Shown: positions 17,826-26,147, counted from the stretch's first letter. The stretch is DNA of 57,862 nucleotides from Hyphomicrobiaceae bacterium (GCA_022844225.1 JALHMC010000027.1:1-57862); one strand, 5' to 3'. Numbers and translations are program-made. Notes: generated by a model not told the origin, from the letters alone.

Positions 17826-18281
17826 TCAGCGCTGCCGCATTTCATGCTCGGCGATGGCGCGCCGGATGATGTCGTCGGCATCGAGGTTGGACGCCGCCCG
17901 TGTGGTCACGACAGAGACCGACGCGACTTGAGCATTGGCGCTCTTGGGAAAGGCGGGAGGCGCCTCGGCGATGGCTGCGCGGGCCGCTCCGTAGTTCGGA
18001 CTCCACGGCTGGCTCGGGTCGTCCTTCTGAGGACGTGGATTGCGCGGGGCCAACTGGGCAGGCAATCCATCGGCCTCGATCTCGACGCGCGTCTGCGGCT
18101 GCTGCGGCGGGATTGGAGGAAGATCGCCTGGGAAGGCGGTGACGGGACCGGCGACATAGGAGGGGCCGGGCGTGGTGGCAGCACAGCCACCTGAAAGTGC
18201 CGCGAGTGCTACTACGGCGAGTGACACGCGGACGCGAGCGGACGCACCGGCGGTGCGACGCGACATACGACGGGACTGCAT
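17826..18281 (-). CDS. Putative lipoprotein, 151 aa
   Basis: A signal peptide of about 32 residues (SRRTAGASARVRVSLAVVAL) ends in the lipobox LSGGC (Cys33), predicting lipidation. The mature part is Pro-rich and low in complexity (PGDLPPIPPQQPQTRVEIEA), with a helical C-terminal end (DADDIIRRAIAEHEMRQR). I recognise no domain. ATG 18281 has AAAGG about 9 nt upstream; ATG 18266 is an alternative without one. It sits upstream of the phytanoyl-CoA dioxygenase-like gene on the same strand, 86 nt away. Confidence 0.62.
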   Translation of the reverse strand: MQSRRMSRRTAGASARVRVSLAVVALAALSGGCAATTPGPSYVAGPVTAFPGDLPPIPPQQPQTRVEIEADGLPAQLAPRNPRPQKDDPSQPWSPNYGAARAAIAEAPPAFPKSANAQVASVSVVTTRAASNLDADDIIRRAIAEHEMRQR

Positions 18282-18452
18282 ACGGGGACGCCTTTCACGG
18301 GACGCAACCTGACGAACGCTGGGACACACGCGGTACGAGACTGGACGGCGGCACTATGCGACGGGCATGGTTAAGCGCGCACTAACGCGTGCTCCACATC
18401 TCACAAGATTGAGGAAAGGGAGCTGGTGCCGGCTCAGGTCGAGGATCAAATC

Positions 18453-18836
18453 ATGCTCCGCAAGATCAACCCCCCAAGCTTTCCCGCGCCGGCATCAAAC
18501 TATTCGCAAGGGATCGTCCATCCGCTGGCCGGCGAGCGGCTCGTCATTTCCGGCCAAGTTGGCGTGCGTCCGGACGGCAGCACTGTCGAGGGGCTGGAGG
18601 GGCAGATGCGCCAGGCGTGGGACAACTTTCTGGCGGTCGTGGCTCACGCGGGATTCGCACCGTTGCACGTCGTCAAGGTGACGATCTACGTGACCCAGCC
18701 GGCATTGATGGAATTCCGGCGCGCGCGGGAGGCCGCCCTCGCTGGATGTGCGCCTGCTGCCACCTATGTCCAGGTGGCAGCACTGGCGAGCCCGGACTAT
18801 GTCGTCGAAATCGAGGGCGAGGCGGTCAAAGCCTGA
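18453..18836 (+). CDS. RidA family protein lacking the usual active-site Arg
   Basis: A 127-residue YjgF/YER057c/UK114 protein, from ATG 18453 after GAGGA with 7-nt spacing; a GTG at 18426 would add nine residues. It has the family pattern: N-terminal SNYSQGIVHPLAGERLVISG, central MRQAWDNFLAVVAHAGF and C-terminal VVEIEGEA. True RidA deaminates reactive enamine/imine intermediates using an Arg in a P-A-R motif; here the position reads PAATYVQV, so the Arg is missing. That points to a Rid4-7 type paralogue without classical deaminase activity. It converges with the molybdenum hydroxylase genes, ending 7 nt away. Confidence 0.85.
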   Translation: MLRKINPPSFPAPASNYSQGIVHPLAGERLVISGQVGVRPDGSTVEGLEGQMRQAWDNFLAVVAHAGFAPLHVVKVTIYVTQPALMEFRRAREAALAGCAPAATYVQVAALASPDYVVEIEGEAVKA

Positions 18837-18843
18837 GGCCTCG

Positions 18844-21129
18844 TCAAGCCGACGTGCCGGCCTTCGTCTTGATCGCCGCCAGCACGCGCTCCGGTGTCAT
18901 CGGCATCGCGGTGACGCGCACACCGATGGCGCGCCGAATGGCATTGGCGACCGCGCCTGCCACCGGCACGATCGGCATTTCTCCGACGCCACGCAGCCCG
19001 TACGGCACGCCCGGCACCGGTGTCTCGATGATCACGCACTCGATCGGCGGCACGTCGAGCGCGGTCGGAAGACGGAAATCCAGCAGGCTCGCGTTCCGCA
19101 CCCGGCCATCCGCGTCGTAGTCGATGGCCTCGGTCAGTGCCCACCCGAGTCCCTGCACGACGCTGCCCTGCATCTGTCCTTCGACCGCTGTGGGGTTGAG
19201 CGCCCGGCCGACATCCTGGAAGGCCGTGTAGCGGAGCACCGTGACCTGCCCCGTATCCGGATCGACCTCCACATCGACGACGTGCGCGCCGACCTCGACG
19301 CCGAACGGAAGCTTGGTCGAAACGCCGCGGCCGATGATGGCGCCGTCCGTGAGCGTTTGCCGCATGAGCTCGCCGAGGGTGATCGACGCCGCAATGCCGC
19401 CGCCGCCCCGGAACACACCACGCTCGTATGTCACATCACCTTCGGGAGCTTGCAGTCTTTCGGCCGCCCGCCGCTTGAGCTGTCCGAGCGCATCGCGGCA
19501 CGCATCCACCACGGCTGCGGCCATGGTGCGCCCGACCCGGCTACCAGCAGCCGCGTCCGAGTAGGCCGATGATTTGGTGTCACCCATCGTCACGTGCACG
19601 TCGTCGATCGACAGCCCCATCTCCTCGGCCGCGACCTGCGCCATCGTGGTTCGCGTGCCGGAGATGTCCACAGTGCCCATCGACACCGAGATGCGGCCGT
19701 CTCCCGCAACGGTGAGCTGCGCCGCCGACGTCATCGACGTGCCGCGCCAATAGCCGAGTGCCAGCCCTCGCCCACGTGGATGCTTGCCCGGGGGCAATGG
19801 ATCTTGCCAGCACGAATGCGCGGCCACCCGCTCGAGGATCGTAGTCAGCCCGATCGAGGGGAACGGTGTGCCAGCCGGCATCAGGCTACCCGTCACGGCG
19901 GCGTTCCTTTGACGGAATGCAGCGGCATCCATGCCAAGCTTGATCGCAAGTTCGTCCATCGCCTGCTCGACGGCGAAGGCGGCCTGGATGCCGCCGGGCC
20001 CGCGATAGGCCTCGGTGCGTGGCTTAGACGTGACGACGTCCATGCCTTCGAGGCGCAGGGTCTCGGTCTGGTAGCACGCTGCCGATGCTTGCATGACCAG
20101 CGTCGTCGGCGTGCCGGGAATGCCGCCCGTATCGAGAAGATAGCGTCCCGTAATGGCCTTGAGCCTACCGTCAGCCTCTGCGCCCACCTCGACCATAACA
20201 TCTGCCGCAGCGGGCGGTCCCGATCCGCCTGCCAGAACCTCCGCCCGGCTCATGACCATCTTGACCGGCCGCCCCGTCATCTGCGCCAGACGAGCCGCCA
20301 CAGGCTCGAGATGCACGGTGATCTTGCCGCCGAAGCCGCCGCCCAATTCGAGGGGAACCACCTTCAACTTGGATTGTGGAAGTCCGAGAATTCCAGCTGT
20401 CTGGATCTCCGTCTGGTGGGCGCCTTGCGTCGACGCCCAGACGGTCACATTGCCTTGCGGGTCCGCCTCGGCCACGCAGGCATGCGGCTCGATGTAGCCT
20501 TGGTGGCCGGTATCGACCTTGACCGCAATCGAAGCCGTCGCGGCGGATTGGGCGAGCGCCAGATCAGCGTCGCCCCGCTCCAGCAGCGTCCGGCTGCCGA
20601 TGTTCGGCGGGATGGCGGCTCCGGTTTCGAAGCCCTTCGTCGTATGCTGAGGGTGCAGGACGGACGCGCCCTTTGCCATCGCTGCGTCGAACGACACGAC
20701 CGCCGGTAGCACGTCATAGGTGACCTCGATCAGGCGCAGTGCCTCGGCCGCGATGTGCTCGTCGACAGCGGCAACCGCAGCCACGGGATGGCCGACCCAC
20801 AGAACCTTGGCGCGCGCCATGACGATCAGAGCTGAGACCCACAGGTCAGCGCCCGTCTCGCCGAACGGAATGATCGTATTCGGCCGGATCTCGGGGAAAT
20901 CGGCCCCCGATACCACCGCCTTGACACCCTTCAGTGCCAGCGCCTTCGATAGGTCGATACTCTTTATTGTGGCATGAGCGTGCGGGCTCCGTTTGATGGC
21001 TCCCACCAGCATTCCCGGACGCACCAGGTCAGCGGGATAGATCGCACGCCCGGTAACGCGCTCTCCGGCATCTATCCGGGGCAGGCGTTGTCCGACGACG
21101 CGCAGCGGAATCACGGCCTCGTCGCTCAT
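18844..21129 (-). CDS. Molybdenum hydroxylase large subunit (molybdopterin-binding)
   Basis: A 761-residue xanthine dehydrogenase/CoxL-family catalytic subunit. N-terminal residues 7-115 form the a/b hammerhead domain (RVTGRAIYPADLVRPGMLVG). The Moco domain has GGGFGGKITVHLEPVA and the active-site Glu motif GVGEMPIVPVAG near the C-terminus. The loop that reads AYRCSFR in form I CO dehydrogenases is AYRGPGGIQ here, so this is a general hydroxylase of aromatic heterocycles or aldehydes, not a CO oxidiser. The upstream (2Fe-2S) gene overlaps its start by 4 nt. The substrate is unknown. Confidence 0.92.
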   Translation of the reverse strand: MSDEAVIPLRVVGQRLPRIDAGERVTGRAIYPADLVRPGMLVGAIKRSPHAHATIKSIDLSKALALKGVKAVVSGADFPEIRPNTIIPFGETGADLWVSALIVMARAKVLWVGHPVAAVAAVDEHIAAEALRLIEVTYDVLPAVVSFDAAMAKGASVLHPQHTTKGFETGAAIPPNIGSRTLLERGDADLALAQSAATASIAVKVDTGHQGYIEPHACVAEADPQGNVTVWASTQGAHQTEIQTAGILGLPQSKLKVVPLELGGGFGGKITVHLEPVAARLAQMTGRPVKMVMSRAEVLAGGSGPPAAADVMVEVGAEADGRLKAITGRYLLDTGGIPGTPTTLVMQASAACYQTETLRLEGMDVVTSKPRTEAYRGPGGIQAAFAVEQAMDELAIKLGMDAAAFRQRNAAVTGSLMPAGTPFPSIGLTTILERVAAHSCWQDPLPPGKHPRGRGLALGYWRGTSMTSAAQLTVAGDGRISVSMGTVDISGTRTTMAQVAAEEMGLSIDDVHVTMGDTKSSAYSDAAAGSRVGRTMAAAVVDACRDALGQLKRRAAERLQAPEGDVTYERGVFRGGGGIAASITLGELMRQTLTDGAIIGRGVSTKLPFGVEVGAHVVDVEVDPDTGQVTVLRYTAFQDVGRALNPTAVEGQMQGSVVQGLGWALTEAIDYDADGRVRNASLLDFRLPTALDVPPIECVIIETPVPGVPYGLRGVGEMPIVPVAGAVANAIRRAIGVRVTAMPMTPERVLAAIKTKAGTSA

Positions 21130-21608
21130 CGCTTGGCTCCGGCCTGCATTTCGGACGCCGCGGCGGCAATAGCCGCGACGATCTTGTCATAGCCCGTGCA
21201 GCGGCAGATGTTGCCGGCGATGGCATGGCGGATCTGGCCGTCGCTCGGCCGCGGATTTTCGGCAAGCATGGCGACCGCAGAAATCACGATGCCCGGCGTA
21301 CAGAAGCCGCACTGCGTCCCACCGTGCTCGATCAGCGCCTTCTGCACCGGATGCAGCGTGTTGCCGTCGGCCACCCCCTCGATGGTCGTGATCTGCGCCC
21401 CCTCGGCCTCGCCCGCCAGAACGAGGCAGGCGCAGACCGGCGCGTCGTCCAGCAGCACGGTACATGAACCGCAGTTGCCGTTGCTGCAGCCTTCTTTCGT
21501 CCCGGTGAGCCCGAGGCGGTCGCGCAACAGAACGAGCAGCGTGTCGCGCGGATCGGCCAACGCCTCGCGTGGCTCTCCGTTGACATCGCAGTGGACGACC
21601 GTCTTCAT
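21126..21608 (-). CDS. Molybdenum hydroxylase (2Fe-2S) small subunit
   Basis: A 160-residue electron-transfer subunit (CoxS/XdhC-like). An N-terminal plant-type ferredoxin domain carries CSNGNCGSC with a further Cys in VCACL, and the C-terminal helical domain carries CGFCTPG and CRCTGY, together binding two [2Fe-2S] clusters. It moves electrons from the molybdenum site to FAD. ATGA overlaps at both ends (21126-21129 with the large subunit, 21605-21608 with the FAD subunit) show tight translational coupling. Confidence 0.94.
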   Translation of the reverse strand: MKTVVHCDVNGEPREALADPRDTLLVLLRDRLGLTGTKEGCSNGNCGSCTVLLDDAPVCACLVLAGEAEGAQITTIEGVADGNTLHPVQKALIEHGGTQCGFCTPGIVISAVAMLAENPRPSDGQIRHAIAGNICRCTGYDKIVAAIAAAASEMQAGAKR

Positions 21609-22483
21609 ACTGTTGCGCCTCCGATGGACGCCTCTGCAACACAGGCGTCGAGAGCCCTCCGCGTCAGCACAGCCACCAGCTCGCGCCGATAATCGGCCGA
21701 GGCGCGCGTATCTGAAATCGGCTTTGCTTCGCCTGCCGCGATCTGCCCCGCTTCCGCGAGCAGAGCGGCAGTTGGCCCCTCGCCAACCAGGCGCGCTTCG
21801 GCTCTCGTAGCCCGGAGAGGAACTGGCGCCACCGAGGCTAAGGTGATGCGGGCGCTCGCGATCTCGCCACCCGCCCCGAGTGTTACCGCCACGCCCGCGC
21901 CTGCGATGGCGATGTCCATCTCCCGGCGCGGTGTGAAGCGGAGATACCGAGCAGCAGAGCGTGTTGGCCGAGCTGGCAGCATGATCGCAACGAGAAGCTC
22001 GTCCGGCGCCAGCGCGATTTTGCCGGGACCGAGCGGCAGGCTGTCCATGCTCACTGTGCGCCGCCCACCCTTACCGGCGATTTCGACCCGAGCCTCGATC
22101 GACATCAGCAGCGGCACGGCATCCGCCGAGGGCGCCCCGTTGCACAGATTCCCGCCGAGCGTCGCCCGGGACTGGACTTGCAGGCTGCCAATGAGCTGCG
22201 CCGCCTCGATCAAACCAGGGTAATCGCGTGCGAGATCGCCATCCGCGCCGAGCTTGCGGACGCTTACCGCTGCGCCGATGCGCCAGCCCTTGTCAGGGGT
22301 TCGGACGATCGCGCCCAATTCGCCGATGTGCTTGAGATCGACGATCGTCCCGGCTTCTCGCCGGCCCTCTCTCAGCTGGGGGATAAGATCTGTTCCCCCG
22401 GCCAGAGCCCGGGCGCGTCCTCCAGCCAGGAGGCGAGATGCGTCCTCGACGGTCCGTGGTCTCTCGTAGGAGAAGGCTTGCAT
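21605..22483 (-). CDS. Molybdenum hydroxylase FAD-binding subunit
   Basis: A 292-residue CoxM/XdhB-like flavoprotein, the medium subunit of the hydroxylase. FAD contacts are in ALAGGTDLIPQLREG and TLGGNLCNGAPSADAVP. The first gene of a three-gene operon, in the order FAD-FeS-Mo. I chose the ATG at 22483, which gives MQAFSYERP, a normal family start; the best Shine-Dalgarno match (GGAGG) is rather far upstream at about 14 nt. The start codon 36 residues further upstream is unsupported. Confidence 0.9.
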   Translation of the reverse strand: MQAFSYERPRTVEDASRLLAGGRARALAGGTDLIPQLREGRREAGTIVDLKHIGELGAIVRTPDKGWRIGAAVSVRKLGADGDLARDYPGLIEAAQLIGSLQVQSRATLGGNLCNGAPSADAVPLLMSIEARVEIAGKGGRRTVSMDSLPLGPGKIALAPDELLVAIMLPARPTRSAARYLRFTPRREMDIAIAGAGVAVTLGAGGEIASARITLASVAPVPLRATRAEARLVGEGPTAALLAEAGQIAAGEAKPISDTRASADYRRELVAVLTRRALDACVAEASIGGATV

Positions 22484-22589
22484 GCTATGAACGGACGCCT
22501 CCGGAAAAAAACAGGCCCCGATATTGGTCGCTGCGGCGATCCTGGGCAAGGCGGATAAGCGCGGGTCTCGTGAGACAGGAGTCAGATTC

Positions 22590-23459
22590 ATGCCTTCCCC
22601 CCCTGAAATCGTCGAGAGCTGCGGCCCGATGCTCGACGCCTACGAGGTGTTGCTGTGTGACATATGGGGCGTGATCCATGACGGACAGAAGGCCTTCCAG
22701 GAGGCGAACGAAGCCCTGACCGCGTTCCGCGCCCGCGGTGGCACGGTCATTCTCGTCTCGAACGCACCGACACCATCGTCGAACGTCGCCCGCGTCCTAG
22801 ACGACAAGGGTGTCGTGCGTGAAGCGTGGGATGCGATCGTGTCGTCGGGCGATCTCGCTCTCGGCCACGTTCGCGCGCAAGGCTGGCAAAGTCTCCATCA
22901 CATCGGCCCCGTCCGCCGCGACCGGGCCTTCTTCGAGGCGTTGCCCGGCCCCTCGGTCGGGGTCGCCGAAGCTGAAGCCCTCGCATGCACCGGCCTTGTC
23001 GACGATCGCCGCGAGACCGCGGAGCACTATCGCGCCGTGCTGGACCAGGCTCGCAGCCGGTCACTACCTCTCATCTGCGCCAATCCGGACCTCGTGGTTC
23101 ACGTCGGTCCGGATCTGCTGCCGTGTGCGGGCGCCATCGCGGCCCTTTACGAGGCGATGGGCGGCGACGTCTTCTGGGCCGGCAAGCCATTCCCCATCGC
23201 CTATGAGACGGCGCTGGCCGAGGCCGCGAGGCTGCGCAATCAGAGCATCGACCGCGCCCAGGTACTCGCGATCGGCGACTCGATCCGGACCGACCTTGCC
23301 GCCGCCGCCGGTGCCGGCGTTGACGCGCTCTTCATCGTGGCCGGCATCCATCGTGACGACTGCCTGCAGGATGGCCGTATCGATCCCGCTCGCCTGACGG
23401 CTCTGTTTCCTGGAGAGGGCCCTCCAGCCAAGGCGGCCGCGACGGCCTTGCGCCCATAG
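22590..23459 (+). CDS. TIGR01459 family HAD-type hydrolase
   Basis: A 289-residue haloacid-dehalogenase-like phosphatase of the NagD/class IIA type. Motif I is LLCDIWGVIHDG (nucleophile Asp), motif II is in VILVSNAP, and the C-terminal motif is VLAIGDSIRTDLAAAAGAG. These enzymes typically dephosphorylate small sugar phosphates or nucleotides. ATG 22590 follows AGGAG with 9-nt spacing. The gene is divergent from the molybdenum hydroxylase operon and converges with arfB 8 nt away. Its natural substrate is not known. Confidence 0.9.
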   Translation: MPSPPEIVESCGPMLDAYEVLLCDIWGVIHDGQKAFQEANEALTAFRARGGTVILVSNAPTPSSNVARVLDDKGVVREAWDAIVSSGDLALGHVRAQGWQSLHHIGPVRRDRAFFEALPGPSVGVAEAEALACTGLVDDRRETAEHYRAVLDQARSRSLPLICANPDLVVHVGPDLLPCAGAIAALYEAMGGDVFWAGKPFPIAYETALAEAARLRNQSIDRAQVLAIGDSIRTDLAAAAGAGVDALFIVAGIHRDDCLQDGRIDPARLTALFPGEGPPAKAAATALRP

Positions 23460-23467
23460 GCCCGAGG

Positions 23468-23887
23468 CTACCAGTCCCCGACCTTGCCCCGCGCTTTCTT
23501 GACGACGCTGCGTCGCGTCTTGCCTTCGATCCGGCGCTCTTTCGAGGCCTTTGTCGGCCGTGTCTTGATCCGCGGCTTCGGCACCTTGGCCGCTTCTTCG
23601 ATCAGTTCCGCAAGCCGTTCCCTGGCGTCGGCCCGGTTCAACTCCTGGGTCCGGAAGCGGTCGGCGCGGATGACAAGGACGCCGTCCTTTGTCAGCCGCC
23701 GTCCGGCCAGACGCACCAATCGGGCACGAATGGAAGGCGGCAGGCTGGGCGAGTGCCGCACGTCGAAGCGCAGCTCCACCGCCGTCGAAACCTTGTTGAC
23801 GTTCTGTCCACCCGGACCCGATGCACGAACGAAGGTCTCGTGGAGTTCCTCGTCCGGTATGGTTGGTGGCTCGGGGGGCGGCGGCAT
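23468..23887 (-). CDS. arfB: Peptidyl-tRNA hydrolase ArfB, ribosome rescue
   Basis: A 139-residue alternative rescue factor (YaeJ). The catalytic GGQ motif lies in RASGPGGQNVNKVST, and the C-terminal tail is strongly basic (KASKERRIEGKTRR, VVKKARGK), the part that enters the empty mRNA channel of stalled ribosomes. Length matches E. coli ArfB. The start at 23887 gives a Pro-rich MPPPPEPPTIPDEELHETFV and lies 8 nt after the fabI stop on the same strand, so the two genes are probably cotranscribed. Confidence 0.93.
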   Translation of the reverse strand: MPPPPEPPTIPDEELHETFVRASGPGGQNVNKVSTAVELRFDVRHSPSLPPSIRARLVRLAGRRLTKDGVLVIRADRFRTQELNRADARERLAELIEEAAKVPKPRIKTRPTKASKERRIEGKTRRSVVKKARGKVGDW

Positions 23888-23895
23888 GGGGGCAG

Positions 23896-24741
23896 TCAAT
23901 CGCCCTTGGCGACAGTGATGTCGGGGGCGTCCTCGTTCTTCATGCCCTGGACGTGATAGCCCGCATCCACATGATGCACTTCGCCGGTCACCGCTCGGCC
24001 GAGGTCGGACAGCAGGTAAAGTGCCGACCCACCGACCTCCTCGATGGTGACCGTCCGCCGCAGAGCTGAATTGTACTCGTTCCATTTTAAGATGTAGCGG
24101 AAGTCCGAGATGCCCGAGGCGGCGAGCGTCTTGATCGGCCCGGCCGAGATGGCGTTTACCCGGATGTTCTGCTTGCCGAGATCGGCTGCCAGATAGCGGA
24201 CGCTCGCCTCGAGTGCGGCCTTGGCGACGCCCATCACATTATAATGCGGCATGACCTTCTCGGCGCCGTAATAGGTGAGCGTTACCATTGAGCCGCCACC
24301 CTTCATCAGCTTCTCGGCCCGTTGCGCGAGCGCTGTGAACGAGTAGCAGGAGATGAGCATGGTCTGGGAGAAGTTCTTCTCGGAGGTGTCGACGTAGCGG
24401 CCGTCCAGCTCGTTCTTGTCCGAGAAGGCGATCGCGTGGACCAGGAAGTCGAGCCGACCCCATTCCTTCTCGAGCGTGGAGAAGACGGCATCCATAGAGG
24501 CCGCATCGGTCACGTCGCACGGCAGCACGATCCGCGACCCGAGTTCGGCCGCCAAAGGCTCCACGCGCTTCTTGAGTGCGTCGCCCTGGTAGGTAAAGGC
24601 AAGCTCCGCGCCTTGAGCGGCACAGGCCTGCGAGATGCCCCAGGCGATCGAGCGGTTGTTGGCCACGCCCATGACCAATCCGCGCTTGCCGCGCATCAGA
24701 TTTCCGCTCGCGATGCCCGTGCTGTCGCTTGGCCCTGTCAT
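23896..24741 (-). CDS. fabI: Enoyl-[acyl-carrier-protein] reductase FabI
   Basis: A 281-residue NADH-dependent enoyl-ACP reductase that completes each fatty-acid elongation cycle. NAD-binding GVANNRSIAWGIS and the catalytic Tyr/Lys region (TYYGAEKVMPHYNVMGVAKA) are present, as is the substrate loop region INAISAGPIKTLAASG. I chose ATG 24741 with AAGGGA upstream; ATG 24696 would give the shorter conventional N-terminus (MRGKRGLVMG), and the track-length start at 24792 is less likely. arfB follows directly. Confidence 0.93.
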   Translation of the reverse strand: MTGPSDSTGIASGNLMRGKRGLVMGVANNRSIAWGISQACAAQGAELAFTYQGDALKKRVEPLAAELGSRIVLPCDVTDAASMDAVFSTLEKEWGRLDFLVHAIAFSDKNELDGRYVDTSEKNFSQTMLISCYSFTALAQRAEKLMKGGGSMVTLTYYGAEKVMPHYNVMGVAKAALEASVRYLAADLGKQNIRVNAISAGPIKTLAASGISDFRYILKWNEYNSALRRTVTIEEVGGSALYLLSDLGRAVTGEVHHVDAGYHVQGMKNEDAPDITVAKGD

Positions 24742-25180
24742 CTCCGGACGTCCCTTGGTGACCTTCGATTGCTTGCTGGCGACTTTACACATTCGGGACG
24801 GTCGGTCCAGACGACACGGTTAGGCGTCCCTATGCCCCGCTTGGCAGACCGTGCGCGGGTTCTGGACTGTGCTCCAGTGCCAACTGGTTCCGGCATGGCA
24901 TATCGCAGGATCGCCGGCGTCTCTTACAGGCGTGTTGAAGACCGACGATGCGAAGATGGCAGCGCCGACGCGCGCCCGTGGTGCGTGTCGATTGCCGATG
25001 CGGGCGAAGGGTTATGCGAAAAGCAAAAAATTTGAGGTTTTGACGCAACAGTCGGTCTTGATTTCACGTCGATGGCAAGGCAGAATTATTTTTATCAGTC
25101 AACATTTGTCTGGAACGTGCGCATATTTTTTGAGTCCGAGCTGATTCGGGCGTCAACGCTCTGAAAGAGGGAGAATGAGA
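24742..25180. other. AT-rich intergenic region between fabI and a histone-like gene
   Basis: This 439-nt stretch must hold the divergent promoters of fabI and the short Lys/Ala-rich gene. From about 25015 to 25140 it is much richer in A and T than its surroundings, with runs such as AAAAAATTTG and ATTATTTTTATC. I could not define -35/-10 boxes with confidence and see no coding sequence. Confidence 0.5.
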
Positions 25181-25276
25181 ATGGCCAAGGCTGCAGCAAA
25201 GAAGGCTCCTGCAAAAAAGGCAGCGGCGCCGGCTAAGAAGGCTCCTGCCAAGAAGCCGGCCGCGAAGAAGAAGTAA
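25181..25276 (+). CDS. Tiny histone H1-like protein, 31 aa
   Basis: A 31-residue peptide made almost only of Lys (12), Ala (14) and Pro (4), with repeats of AKKAPAKK. This is the composition of the C-terminal tails of eukaryotic H1 and bacterial Hc1/AlgP-like nucleoid proteins, so it probably binds DNA non-specifically. The ribosome binding site GAGGGAG is 7 nt before ATG 25181; another ATG two codons upstream is too close. A GC hairpin (25307-25325) and an intrinsic terminator (25376-25413) follow. It is too short for routine gene callers. Confidence 0.75.
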   Translation: MAKAAAKKAPAKKAAAPAKKAPAKKPAAKKK

Positions 25277-25306
25277 GGCCAGAGCGGCCCGTGTAGGAAA
25301 TTGCGC

Positions 25307-25325
25307 CCCCGGTCGGGCACCGGGG
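25307..25325 (+). other. GC-rich hairpin in the 3' region of the tiny histone-like gene
   Basis: A 7-bp perfect stem CCCCGGT/ACCGGGG closes a five-base loop (CGGGC). No T-run follows, so it is more likely an RNA-stability element or part of a 3'-derived small RNA than a terminator. Confidence 0.5.
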
Positions 25326-25375
25326 TCGCTCCTTCCAAAACGAACAGCTCGACATGCGCCGACAGTGCGCATCGA

Positions 25376-25413
25376 GACCGGAGGCCGCGAAAGCGCTCCG
25401 GTCTTCTTTTTTT
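25376..25413 (+). terminator. Intrinsic terminator after the tiny histone-like gene
   Basis: An 8-bp stem GACCGGAG/CTCCGGTC with the loop GCCGCGAAAGCG is followed directly by TTCTTTTTTT. This is a textbook rho-independent terminator, placed 100 nt after the stop codon at 25276. Confidence 0.88.
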
Positions 25414-25831
25414 CTGAAAGCCCACGAACGCGCCACCGCCACTTCGAACAACGACATCAGCCGTGCGGCGGCCAGGGCGATCGGATGGAACTCGGACGTT
25501 GCCTCCGCGAAGACGGTAGGCGAAAGCACCGAGCGAACGCGCCGCCGAGATCGCAGCGCAGCGCGCCGTTCCGAAAAATTCGAGAATCAAATGGCATCAA
25601 GGCCGATATCACCGCCGATTCGAGGTCGGTCAGGTGGCGATAAGAGCAATTTCAGGGGGTTGAACGATTTTTTTCGCTCAAAGAGTCGAAAAAAACGATC
25701 TAGGCGCATGAAATGGCACGAATGTTTACCCCTCGTTAACCTTGTAGGCGCAGCTTGGTATCAGCAAGGGACGCTGATTCGTCCGGGCAGACAGATCAGC
25801 CTTGCTTCTGGGAAAACGAAGGAGAAAGACA
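25414..25831. other. Intergenic region upstream of the second histone-like gene
   Basis: These 418 nt contain no convincing gene; open frames here merely overlap the histone-like genes. The part from about 25655 to 25760 is AT-rich (ACGATTTTTTTCGCTC, GTCGAAAAAAACGATC) and probably holds the promoter for the gene at 25832. The two quoted stretches are near-complementary (ATCGTTTTTT against AAAAAACGAT) and could fold together in RNA. Confidence 0.45.
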
Positions 25832-26098
25832 ATGGCTGCTATCGCGAAGTCCTCCAAGACGAAGTCCACGAAGGCCCGCACCTCGGCCCGCAAGACGGTC
25901 AAGGCTGCCGCCAGCACGAAGCGCTCGGGCACCGCTCGCCGCGCCGTCAAGGCGACCAAGGTCGCGAAGGCTCCGAAGACCACGAAGGCTCGCGCCTCGA
26001 CCGCCAAGACCACCAAGAAGGTCGTGGCGAAGAAGGCCGCTCCCCGCAAGGCCGCTGTGAAGGCCCCCCGCGCTCGCAAGGCTGCGGTGAAGAAGTAA
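25832..26098 (+). CDS. Histone H1-like Lys/Ala-rich protein, 88 aa
   Basis: An 88-residue protein with many Lys, Ala, Thr and Arg residues and no acidic residues, in repeats such as KATKVAKAPKTTKARAST and KKAAPRKAAVKAPRARKAA. This resembles the Hc1/AlgP-like nucleoid-associated proteins and should bind DNA by charge. ATG 25832 follows AGGAG with 8-nt spacing; an upstream in-frame ATG at 25802 lacks one. A strong hairpin lies just downstream. It is the second such gene within 700 nt. Confidence 0.82.
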   Translation: MAAIAKSSKTKSTKARTSARKTVKAAASTKRSGTARRAVKATKVAKAPKTTKARASTAKTTKKVVAKKAAPRKAAVKAPRARKAAVKK

Positions 26099-26116
26099 TT
26101 CAACTCGCGTAGGCCA

Positions 26117-26147
26117 GGGAAAGGCGCGCTGAGCGCGCCACTTTCCC
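26117..26147 (+). terminator. Strong hairpin after the histone-like gene
   Basis: GGGAAA-GGCGCGC, loop TGA, GCGCGCC-AC-TTTCCC folds into a 13-bp stem with a two-base bulge, starting 18 nt after the stop codon. There is no T-run, so termination may be factor-assisted, or the hairpin may protect the 3' end of the mRNA. It is between convergent genes and could act on both. Confidence 0.65.

Noticed and set aside
19594..20709. Plus-strand frame of 371 codons
   Set aside because: Antisense shadow of the molybdenum hydroxylase large subunit, with no recognisable motif or ribosome binding site.
25354..26112. A 252-codon frame across the histone-like region
   Set aside because: It overlaps the 88-codon gene in another frame, includes a terminator, and has no ribosome binding site.
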